From Lindgomyces ingoldianus (taxonomy: Eukaryota; Ascomycota; Dothideomycetes; Pleosporales; Lindgomycetaceae): a DNA stretch of 64,000 bases. Shown piece by piece: positions 50,101-60,589 of this stretch. How positions within the stretch are numbered: the first letter of the stretch is position 1; each line of letters starts with the position of its first letter. Where the stretch lies: the NCBI RefSeq assembly GCF_010093535.1, contig NW_022985197.1:383254-447253 (forward strand), read 5' to 3'. Position numbers and translations under genes: made by a program. The notes below the pieces were generated by a model, which did not search any database, had not been told where the DNA came from, and worked only from the letters and a program-made list of their open reading frames with translations.

Positions 50101-52168
50101 AAAAGCTTATTAGACTTATCTTAGAAAAAGACATGTAATAAGTTATAGTAGTTTTAAAAGACTATTATTTTTAAGTTAGTGTGTTTTTAGAGAGCTAAAG
50201 CTTAGTCTATATTAGAAATTATAACTACGTAGATTTTATAATCTAGTTATTAAGCTAGAGTTATAAATAGAGCAAGTTCTATATAGCAGATGTCTATCTG
50301 CTGTTTAAGTCCTAGTTTATGTTTAAATTAAGTAGGTAAAAGTTCTTTAAAGGCTTTCTTTTCTTTAAGTTTAAGTAGTTATTAAATTATTTTATATAGC
50401 TTATCTTAGTAAAAAGCTTAGCTTATTTGCCTTACTTAAGTAGTTCTTTTTTAGGTTATTAAAGAGTAAGTCTAAAAACCTTCTATATTAAGTGCTATTT
50501 AAGTGTTATTTAAGTGTAAGTGTAAGCATATATCTTAGCATTAAAAAAAGTTAAAGTTTAGAACTTACTTTTAATAATTAAAGGCAACTTTATGCTAATA
50601 CAGCTATAGTTATCCTAGAATTAAGTTATAACATCCTATGTTTATTACATAGAGTTTAATCTGCTCCTTGTAGTGTTAGTAAGTAATTATAATAGTTATA
50701 GTATAAAAGATAAAACTTTTTTTAAGTTATTTTTTATTAAATCTAGTTAGGTAAATTATTTAAGTAAGTAGTGTTAATTAGAGATTTAGTTTACGCGCTA
50801 GTTTTTTATTAATGTAACCTATGCTATTTACTTCTAAGTTAATAAGAGCTTATATTAAGGCTAATATAGTTCTTTATTATAAATATATAAAAATATTAAC
50901 TTAGTACTTCTAGTTATTAGTAAAGGACTTAGCCTATAAGTTAGCAGAGATCTAGTGTTAAATTAGTCCTAGAGGGCAACTTAGCTCTAGAACAAGCCTT
51001 TTTATAAGCTCCTACTGCTATAGCTGCGGCTACATTAAAAGTAGTAAAAGAGATTAAGGCTTAAATATAAGTTAAAGCCTTTATAAAAATAAAATTAAAA
51101 TAGTAAAGATCTTTAATAAGTACTAGCAGCGCTACTTACATAGACTTAAAAAAAAAGAATAAAGCAGTTTTAAAAAATATAACTATGCTTACTACACTTA
51201 AAATATTAACTTTTTTTTTTATAATTTTTACACTTTCTAAAACTAACTAGAGCATAATTTAAATTAATTTCTATTACATTAAAGTCCTTATTTACAACTG
51301 CGCTAGTTTAGAGGCGTATTAGGGCTTGTACAGGGAGGAACCTTATGTTATTATTGTAGGTAGTAATTAGGTTTACATACATGTTAAGGTTGTTTAAAAG
51401 GGGTTCTTCTACTATAGCGCGTTACAGTTTAGTTAAGAGGGAGTTATGTAAAGCTATAATTAAACCTATTTTATTTAAGCCTATATTAAATGCAAGTTAG
51501 CAGAACTTAGTAAAGTGTAAAGTAAAGCTTTTTTTTTTTATTATAAGGTGTTTAGGCAACTTAAGGCTATTAACTTTTTATTTAAGTCTTTATAAGTTAC
51601 TTATAGAAACGCTATAAATTAATTTAGGTTAATAATATTTTTATTTATTAGTAAGTTAATTAAGGCTGTTATGTTATAGTTAAGTTAAAAGTAGGCATAT
51701 AGTAACTAAAAGTATTTAGAGAGGAATTAGTCTATATTTTCTTTAAGTTTGTATTAGAGCTTATATAAAAAGAAAAGTAAGTCTTTCTATTTTCTATTAA
51801 ACAGTAAAGGATTAGAGAGTTAGTTAGATTTTATTACTAAGTTAAAAAAGTTATAAGTTGTAAGCAGTGTTAGGTAGGAAAAAGTTAAGCTATCTCTAGA
51901 CTTCTAAGTAAGCTTTAAGGCTAGTAAGTTCTTAGTTCCTACTACTATAATAAAAGTTAAGGCAGAAATAGACTACTTAATAACATAAAGCTATTTTTTA
52001 AAGTCCTTTTAAAAAGCTTTAAAGCTTATAATATAGTAGCTTTTTTATAAAGTAAGCGCTTTTTAAAAAGCTTCTTAGCTTACTTTAATAGCTTAGAGTT
52101 ATATAAGTACTAAGCTTATTAAATTAAATTTAGAGGCTATTCTTAGCTAAAGTTTTAACACAACATAA

Positions 52169-52486
52169 TATTATAATTATGCATAAGTAAGGTTATAAAG
52201 CTTTACAAAGGTCTAGTTTAATTACTATGTAAGGTATTATAGTAAGTACAAGACATTATGTAAAAAATAAAAAAGTTTAAAAGGAAATTAGTAATTAAAT
52301 ACTTAGCTTAGAAGTCTAAGCGCTTTAGGTATAAATTAAGCCTGTTCTAAGTTTAGTTAGTGTTAAGGCAGTTTATGCTTAAGTTTATGTCTATGTTGTG
52401 TTGTGTTTGTGTCAGACGTGCACTAATAATACTCTAGTACACGTCTAATACAGTTATGTCTGGGATCTAGGGAGGATACCGTGACA
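52169..52486 (-). repeat. 5' LTR of element E
   Basis: 318 bp; plus-strand start TATTATAATTATGC (RIP form of TGTCACAATTATGC), end ATACCGTGACA. Confidence 0.88.
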
Positions 52487-54888
52487 TGTACGCTTAGTGC
52501 TAAAGGCTATAGAAAAAGCAGGTCTGCAACTTAACATAGACAAATGTAAGTTCTACTAATTAAAGGTTACATATTTAAAATATGTAATCTTTATAAATAG
52601 CATCTAAATAGACTCTATTAAAGTTTAGACTATGCTAGATTAGTAATACTTAAAAAATATAAAAGATGTTTAAGCCTTTATAAAATTTACTAACTTTTAC
52701 TAATAATTTATTAATAACTTTTTATAGTAAGTAAGCCTTATAATTATACTTACTAAGAAAAAGATTTAATTTAACTTTAACTTAAATTACTAATAGTCCT
52801 TTAACTAGCTAAAGAAAGCCTTTACTAAAGCCTTAATACTTTACTACTTTAACTTTAAACTACTAATACTTATAGAAGCTAATGCCTTAGACTACATAGT
52901 AGCAGGAGTTCTCTTATAGACTAAGCTAGATAGGACTATTAGGCCTATTACATACTTCTTAAAAAAAATAAGTTCTATAAAAAGTAATTATAAGATCTAT
53001 AACAAGAAATTACTTACTATAGTACACTGCTTTAAATAATAGCAACCTAAACTAGAAGGTGTAGCGCATCTAATACAGGTTCTATCTAACTATAAGAACT
53101 TATAGTACTTTATAACTATAAAATAACTTAGCTACTAATAAGCTTATTAGTTTAAATACCTATTTTATTTTAATTTTAAAATTACTTATTATTCTAGTTA
53201 AGATAGAGAGAAACTAGATGCTTTTATAAGGCAATCCTAAAACATCCTTACTTAAAAAAAAGTATAAAAAGCTTAACACTAAACTTTACTTTAACTTAAG
53301 CTATTTTTAAACTTTAACCTAAATAAAATAAATTAGATAAATAATTAAATTATTACTAATAAGTATCTAAATAATAAATTTATCTAAGAAACCTTAGACC
53401 TGCTCTAAAACAGCGCTAGTTAGTTAAAAAAAGTAACACTAGCTAACTATAAAAACTAAAATAGTAAGCTATATTACTATAACTAACTTATAATCTTTAA
53501 TTCTAATAAACTAAGAATTAAACTACTTTAAATTATACATAACTTGCCTGTTAGAGGACACTTAGGCAGAGAAAAGACTCTTAACCTACTATAAAGAGAG
53601 TACTACTAGCCTTGTATGTTCTATACTGTACGCTAATATGTATTATGTTGCTATACTTGCTGTAAAGTAAAAGCCTTTTAAAAAAAGTATAATAGCCTAC
53701 TTAAACTACTCCTAATCTTTAAATAAGCTTAAAAAGACATATTAATTAATTTTATTATAAACCTACCTCTATTTAAAAAGTATATAAATATTATAGTAGT
53801 TGTTAATTACTTAACTAAGTATTAATACTTAATACTATGTTTCTCTATAACTGCCCTTAATATAGCCTAGTTATTCTACTAATACATATAAGTTTACTAT
53901 AGCCTGCTTAACATAATTATATTAGATAGAGGTACGCAGTTTGTCTTAGCCTTCTAGAACAAACTTTATAAACAGCTTTAAATTATCTTCTATTTATCTA
54001 CAGCTTTTTACCTAGAGACTAATAGCTAGACTAAGAATATAAACACTGTAATAAAATAAGTCTTATAAGTGTACATAAACTACTAGTAAGATAACTAAGT
54101 AAAATAGTTAGCTATAGCATAGTTTAAAGCTAATAACATAACATCTAAATTAATGTAAGTATCTCTGTTTTTAGTAAACTACAGATACTACTTTTAAATA
54201 AGATTTAAACTACTTTTAAATACTCTCTAACTAACTTATTAGTTTATATAAGTAATAGATGTAAATAGACTTATTAATAAAATCTAAAATATATCTAAAT
54301 ATGTTTATAAAAAGCTTATATAAGCTTAAGCTTTTTAATAAGAGTACATAAACTAATCTTAAACCTTTACCCTTATGTATGCAGCTAGCAAGAAGGTTTA
54401 GCTAGACACTAGAAATATTTAAATAAACTAATAATTAAAGAAACTTAATTAGAAGAACCTTAGCCCCTTTATAGTAGCCTATATAGTTTTATTGTACACT
54501 TACTAATTAATCCTACCTAACAGCATAAAGATACACCCTATGTTTTACATATTGTTGCTGCGCTAAGTAGCCTCTAAATCTAACTATTTACCTAGATAGC
54601 TAAACCTGCTACCTAAACCTATTATTATAAATAATAAACTAGAATATGTTATAGAAGACATTAAATAAATCTAGTTTAATAAGAAGAAATATATCTATAA
54701 ATACTTTATAAAATAAACTAGATATAATAAACTGTTATAGGAACCTGCAGAAGCCTTGCAAGAGAACTCTGCAGTAACTTAATTTTACACTTAATACTTA
54801 TCTAAACTAAACCTATACCCTAATAAAAACAACTTAATGCTAGAACTACTAATGTAAAGAATTCCTTTTCTAATAAGGGGGGGGGTAC

Positions 54889-55206
54889 TGTTACAGTATC
54901 CTCTCTAGATCCTAGACATAACTATATTAGATGTGTACTAAAGTATTATTAGTGCATGTCTAACATAAATATAACATAACATAGACATAAACTTAAGCAT
55001 AAACTGCTTTAACACTAACTAAACCTAAAACAGGCTTAATTTATACTTAAAGTGCTTAGACTTCTAAGCTAAGTATTTAATTACTAATTTCTTTCTAAAC
55101 TTTTCTGTTCCTTACATAATGTCTTGTACCTACTATAATGCTTTACATAGTAATTAAACTAGACCTCTGTAAAGCTCTATAACCTTACTTGTGCACAATT
55201 GTGACA
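54889..55206 (+). repeat. 3' LTR of element D
   Basis: 318 bp, TGTTACAGTATCC...CAATTGTGACA, directly after the polypurine tract. Confidence 0.9.
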
Positions 55207-56170
55207 CTAGATTAGAAAAAGCACTAAAAGAAATTCCCCTATCTATATAAGAATAAGAAGACAAAGAAATAGAATATAAGGTTAAACACATTATTAGTAA
55301 TTAAAAAAACTAAAAGAAATTCTTAGTAAAATAGAAAGAGTAGCTTACTAGTAAAAACACATAGAAACTAGCTAAGAATTTAAGAAATGCGCAGCTGTTA
55401 GTACAAGAGTACCTTTAAGCTTATCTAAAAGAAACTAGCTAAGCAATAAAGCACCTATATTAAAAAAAACAGCTATGTTATTACTAGATAGTAGTAGCTT
55501 TTAGAGATAAGTCTTAGCTAATAAAGGTTAAAAAAGAGAACAGCCCTTTGCTTTAGCCTCTAGAGCTTCTATCTTATCTAAGAAAGAAAGGTCCTCTTTT
55601 AAGTACTTTATATAACAAGCCTCTAACAGGTTTAACAACTTTTAGATATAATTCTGTCTAGAACACTCCCTATTTATCACCCTTAGCATCTTCTTTTATA
55701 AACAAAGCTGTTCTTAGTCCTATGCCTGCTGCTCTTCTAGTAGAAGGCGCTTACAAGCTAGCTGCTCCTTTAATAAAGCACACTTATAAGCCTTTGTAAC
55801 AAAGGCCTCTTAAAGAAGCGTCTTCTGTTTCTTTTTAAAACAATCCTATATAGTGTTAAAAATAAAAGTGTTACATTTACTATACTTTTTTACACACTTA
55901 ACATAGTTATCTAAGGATAAAGTTAATATATAAGACAACCCTAAAGATTAGTAAGCGCTATAGGGCTTTATTTTTGTTTAGTAAAAAGAATTAAAATAAA
56001 GAGCAACACAAGGATAATAGAATAAATAGGACTAATAAGCTATTTAGTATAAAAAAAATAAATGTTAAGGACGCTTTCTAGTAGAAGGATACGCACTTTA
56101 TAAATAAACCCTTACTAACACAGTTGTGTGAGCAGAGCGGCAAGGACGCCGCTAGAGAGGAGGGGCAGCG

Positions 56171-56759
56171 TGTTATAGTCTATGGTTGGACCAGCGTAAC
56201 TCCACCAGCAGTGCTCCACAATCTAGCTAGATTAGGACAGGGCTTGCTTAAAAACTAGTTAGAGGACACAGAGGCAGCGCAGCTGCCTAAGGTTATAGAA
56301 GAATGCGTTGTCTAATAAAGAGGCGGGCCGCAAATCTAGGGAGCTTAAGGGAGCCTGCAGGAGTCTCCTTAGTAAGCTCTTATAAACTCCTACTAACTCC
56401 TCTTAGCGCCCTAGCACATGTATATAGTTCCTACATTAAACAACCTTTAGAAGGTGTGTTTAATGTTTAGTTTATTCTCTACATAGACTAAGTAGCATTT
56501 AGCTTTCTAAAGAGCTGTAATACTATTTGTATATCTTACACTATATATACCTTTAACCCTGTCTATTAGGACTGTTTAACCCTGGCCTCCCTACTGCCGC
56601 ACATAGGGCAAACCACGATCCGGTCACCCTACCCTTCTCCAATAGCCCAATAGCCTGTACGCAGGACTGTACACCCTGCCGGATTGGCCCCTACCATCCG
56701 TCCTACCTCCCCAGGAATATCGTAAGACCCGAGTGCTTCCTGAAGCAAGGATTGTAACA
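56171..56759 (+). repeat. 3' LTR of element C
   Basis: 589 bp, TGTTATAGTC...ATTGTAACA, preceded by the purine-rich tract AGAGAGGAGGGGCAGCG. From about 56579 to its end it is nearly free of RIP, unlike its first two thirds. Confidence 0.9.
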
Positions 56760-56764
56760 TTTAT

Positions 56765-57421
56765 AAATAAGCTTTTACTAACACAGTTATATAAGCAGAG
56801 CAGTAAAGACGCTACTAGGGAGGAGGGGCAGCGTGTTACAGTCTATAGCTAGACTAACATAACCCTACTACTAGTACTCTATAATCTAGCTAGGTTAGGG
56901 TAGGGCTTGCTTACAGACTAATTAGAAGATGCAAAAGCAGCGCAGCTGCCTAAAATTATAAAAGAATGCATTATTTAATAAAAAGGCAGGCTGCAAGTTT
57001 AATAAGTTTAAGAAAGTTTATAAAGTAGTGCTTAGTAAGCTTACATAAACTTATCTAACTTATTCTTAGCATCCTAGAACATGTATATAGTTTTGTTTTT
57101 AAACAACTTTTAAAAGGTGTGTTTAATATTTAGTTTATTTCTTATATAGACTAAGTAGCATTCTAGCTTTCTAAAGAGCTGTAATACTATCTATATATCT
57201 TGCATTATATATACCTCTAATTCTGTCTAACAGGACTGTTTGACCCGGCCACTATACTGCCGCTATAGGGACAAACCACAATCTAGTCGCCCTACTTTAC
57301 TCTATTAGCCCTATAGCCCTTACGTAGGACTGTACACCCTACCGTCGGCCCCTCCTACCCCGTCCTACCTCACCAGGAATAACACCAACCCGAGTGCTTC
57401 CACGAAGCAAGGATTGTAACA
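56765..57421 (+). mobile_element. retroelement F, right remnant with 3' LTR
   Basis: A 69-bp internal 3' end with a purine-rich tract (56765-56833), then a 588-bp LTR at 56834-57421 (TGTTACAG...ATTGTAACA). With 29703-29907 it forms the 3' end of a B/C-family element split by C. The base after the LTR begins CTTAG, the likely target duplication; the left copy is not in view. Confidence 0.85.
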
Positions 57422-58686
57422 CTTAGCTAGTAAGCAATCTGTGATTAATATCTGTTAAGGTTCACAGGGGCCCCTTAAGCTAGATGCAAAAGCTAAATGT
57501 GCAGTAGTGACTATAGTACTAGTTAGGAGCGCAACTCTAGGCTTAAAACTCTTGCATAAGCTAAGAAGAGGTTATATAGTAAGCAAATTAACAAGGTACT
57601 AAGATCTAAACAAAGTGGATTGCACAAGTGGATTATAAGGTCTAAGGAGCCCAATAGAGCTCTAGGCTGACTATATACTGCACGAGAAAGGAGCTATGCC
57701 TAATGAGTGAATAGTGCAGTACATGGGTATGATATCGCGTGAGACACGTGCGACAGAAGCTACTAGCTCACAATCGCAGCGCGAGTTCTGTTGTACATTA
57801 TGGATTGCAATCATTAACCAGCACCAACATGCAAGCTCTTAATCGCGCTGTCACTTAACTATGCCACCTAGATGGAGTAATGTTTATTATCTAACGTCAA
57901 GTTTGCACGTGCTAAATCCGGATTATATAGCCAAACTTCAGAACATGCGCCGCTAAATCTCCCAATTTGAATTTAAGGCAGTATATAAGTGATCTGGATG
58001 TAAAGATTCTCTTGTTACTTGCGCTGTAAGCTCTCCAAATATGCTCGTCCACCTAAGCTCAACCTCGCCGCGCCTGAGTGCGCTCAAGAATGCTTCAATG
58101 ACAGACTCTTCATCTCGTGGCTCTGATTCAAATTAACATCCACCCTTATATTCTTATCCTCCGCCATCTTGTGATAATTGGCACTGCCTGAGTGTAGAGG
58201 TAATTCCGATATACTTGAAGTAACACCGCGTTTGCCTGTTGAGAGCTTGCTGCCATCCTTAAAAGAACTGATTGAAGAAGTAATAGATTTGAACCATGAC
58301 ATAACCGCAGAGTTGGCGATCGAATCTCCAGCAGGGCGTAACAGTGGCATACACGCGAGTGTAGTGGCGAGTAAAGGTTCCATAGCAGTGAAGAGGTAGA
58401 GAGTACCAGATAGGTATGTGAAATCGGGATCAGCAAGGTCAACTTGTCCGAAAAAGACAAGTCGTGCGATGGAAATAGCGGATAATAATCAAGTGAAATC
58501 TACTCTCTAGTTAAGCTTTTTCCGGATTCGACCATGAGTTACGCAGGGGTGTAACGTGAGCTATGAGTAAGCAGCCTGAGCTGAGCATACCCGAACGAGC
58601 CCTGAGCCAGCGTGAGCCGGCGCGATTGTACATGATTAAATCCTGAGCTCCTTTGATCATGCCTAAGCTCCCTGTGATTGTGCCTT
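57422..58686. other. unassigned stretch between retroelements and the orphan gene
   Basis: No gene supported. The first ~350 bp are AT-biased and look like an old mutated repeat; from about 57750 the composition is normal. It holds the 3' UTR of the orphan gene. Short frames at 58084-58460 lack features. Confidence 0.4.
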
Positions 58687-60127
58687 TCACTGGTCCTTTG
58701 GCTCCGTCGCTGAGAAGATTTCAATGTGCATCTTCCCTCTAACCTGTAGAGCCAGCTTTTCGGCAACATCCTCGTGCATGACAACCCATTGTGTAGCCTT
58801 GTTATTTCCAATCTTCAATACCTTATCTTTGTCAATCATTGTCTGGACTTCATTCGGTCGAATCTTTGCGATTTTCGGGGCGACACCGGAGCAGATATGG
58901 CCGAGCATGATATCGGTCTGCTCTGGTCCTGGCTTCCAGTACTTGGTGAACTTGCTGGGGATGTCCTATTCAAGTCTAATTAGTATTAAAACTAGATAGA
59001 CAGAATCGCAGATGCCAACTTGCCTTACGTGGTAATCGTTTTTTGCACGCCCAAATATATTCTTTCCAGTTTGCAGAAAACCAAAGCTCTTCTTGACGGA
59101 GTGTTTGAAGAAAAGATCCTGGGACTTGTATTCGTATGATCACAACCTCGCCAGAACGTATACGACGAACTGCCCAGTCTCGGTACTTGACTACAGTCTC
59201 ATACTCGGGAGTCCAGTACCAAGCATCGTCCACAGGGTTAAAGTCACCTCCACGATAACTTGAAATTGCCTGCATGTTGATCGAGCCATCCTCGGCAATG
59301 AACATGTGATAGTCGGACATTTCAGCGACGGCTTGAGCCTTGTAGAAGATTTTATGATCAGGAAGAATGGGTTCGGCAGCTCCAATGGATATATGCATCT
59401 GAGGAAGATGGCCGCTATCACTAGCAAGACTCATGGTTGCCACATGTTGCGCCAGGGCTGTAGGATCTGAGGAGGAAGAAGCTTCACCCGGAGGAGACTG
59501 GAAAGCGTCTTTAATACTAGCACGTTTCTGCTTCTTCTTGTGTGTACGATCTTTCACGTATGCTTTCAGCTGCTGTTGAATAGTCGCAATAGATCTGTAG
59601 TTGCCGCGGAAAGTTTCGTTAAGCCAGAATTGAAGCCTTTCCGTCTCGTAGATGTCCTTGAACCTGGGATCAAGAAGTACGCTGCGGAGCCAGGGAGCAA
59701 TGCCGAGTCTTTGAAGAGCCTCAGCATCTGAATAGCCTTGCCAGGAAGTCTGGTTCAGTTGGGATGTATGGCCGTAAACATAGTCCAAGAGCTCATCTGG
59801 ACATTGGTCGGGATCTGGGCGCGATTGCCAACGTTCGAAAATTTCCTTTGCAGTTGCAGGTTGTAGCCCAATATATTCCAACGCAGCTGCACTCTCTTGC
59901 TCGTCTGGAAAATCTGGAACGTCTTGATGAGGATGAGTATCGCAGTACCGGACGGACGCAGTACTCTTAGTTGACGAGGTAGTACCAGAAGCAGACGAAC
60001 GTCCTGGGGATGGAGGAGTTAGAATAAAAGATGCTGAAATCTTACGCTTTCCAGCTTGAGGGCCGGGCAAGAGAACGCCATCTTCTTGCAGCGCACTCAG
60101 GTCTTCTGTGCTCAGAGAAGCTGCCAT
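58687..60127 (-). CDS. orphan protein with possible ADP-ribosyltransferase-like C-terminal region
   Basis: Exon 1 (60127-59024) and exon 2 (58965-58687) encode 460 residues, joined by a 58-nt GC-AG intron (59023-58966) with the classic AAG|GCAAGT donor and a TACTAAT branch point. A GT donor five bases earlier leaves the wrong frame. Residues 1-60 are Ser/Pro/Thr-rich and disordered. Residues about 75-200 form a helical region ending in a basic KKKQKR, a possible nuclear signal. Residues about 255-460 look like a folded domain: YRGGD at 291-295, WYWTP at 303-307, VVIIRIQVP at 328-336, then WKEYIW and GHICSG. The RGGD/WYWTPEYET layout recalls ART-like folds such as DUF3990, but that is a guess. 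I do not recognise the family. The frame is intact, although retroelements flank it. Confidence 0.7.
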
Positions 60128-60589
60128 GACGACCTAGCAAAGGTGAACGATCCGCTACTTTGATCTGGATGAAAAATGATGTTTTGGTGAGTTTTAAGTC
60201 GTCTTCGAAGCTGGAGTGTCGGAAGCTGGAGTGTGATTGTGCTCGAAGATGGAGTATTTGGAACTGAAGTGTTTGAAGCAGAAGCGCTCGAAGCTGGTGT
60301 GTTCGAAGCTGGGAAAAGACCAGCTGAAGTATCTGTGTGGTGGGTTCTTATAGTCCGCATGAGTGTACCGTGGTTGCCGCTACTAAATATGACGAATGCT
60401 CGCACGGCCCTAGGCCTCGCACGATTTCTGGGCACCCCACGATTTAACCAAAAAACCTCCACAACTACGTACGCTTTATATATATTTATCAAAAGCTGGC
60501 TATAGGCTAGAAAATTGTGTAGAATAAGATATATCAATTAAATTCATCTAAAAATCGTTGTGGCCGCTTGATTTGCCGCCCTGAACGAG
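60128..60589. other. upstream region of the orphan gene
   Basis: It holds the promoter of the minus-strand orphan gene, including an imperfect GAAGCTGGAGTGT-like short repeat at about 60208-60312. No gene supported. Confidence 0.4.

Larger units (their letters stand above)
46823..52486 (-). mobile_element. Ty3/gypsy element E, full length, nested in D
   Basis: 5,664 bp, inverted relative to D, with target duplication TGTAC (46818-46822 and 52487-52491). LTRs 46823-47140 and 52169-52486 are both 318 bp, and the complement of the polypurine tract (GTACCCCCCCCC) follows the left LTR. It interrupts the RT domain of D about 18 codons after the YxDD position; the host reading (QHV to RLVLKAIEKAGLQ) continues across the insertion. 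Same family as D. RIP-mutated, no open pol. Confidence 0.92.
43873..55206 (+). mobile_element. Ty3/gypsy element D, full length, interrupted by E
   Basis: Inserted in C between the integrase and chromodomain coding regions with target duplication CTAGA (43868-43872 and 55207-55211). LTRs 43873-44190 and 54889-55206 are both 318 bp. Removing E and its duplication leaves 5,665 bp. Plus-strand remnants: gag zinc knuckle near 45155-45200 with His and Cys codons mutated, RT up to YINN for YxDD (about 46765-46780), RT continuing at 52492 after E, RNase H and integrase, a chromodomain-like segment near 54680-54780, and a polypurine tract (AAGGGGGGGGG) before the 3' LTR. Heavily RIP-mutated. Confidence 0.92.
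29908..56759 (+). mobile_element. Ty3/gypsy chromovirus C, full length but RIP-mutated and interrupted
   Basis: LTRs 29908-30496 and 56171-56759 are both 589 bp and begin TGTTA, end GTAACA. The flanking target duplication is TTTAT (29903-29907 and 56760-56764). Without the inserts (A+B at 32439-40230, D+E at 43873-55211) it is about 7.7 kb. Plus-strand remnants in order: gag zinc knuckle (about 31615-31680, with Cys and His codons mutated), reverse transcriptase with YLDN in place of YLDD (about 41895-41925), RNase H (42320-42500, TDASLGASGA still readable), integrase (about 42960-43560), chromodomain (about 55230-55440) and a polypurine tract directly before 56171. RT-RNaseH-integrase order with a C-terminal chromodomain places it in the chromoviruses. 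Many TAA/TAG stops; no functional ORF. Confidence 0.92.

Noticed and set aside
29703..57421. Centromere
   Set aside because: AT-rich nested retroelements fit a centromere or pericentromere, but nothing in the sequence separates that from an ordinary RIP-affected heterochromatic block. CENP-A data would be needed.
57422..57760. Copia-like remnant after element F
   Set aside because: Mutated repeat-like sequence, but I could not find a readable protein motif or terminal repeat.
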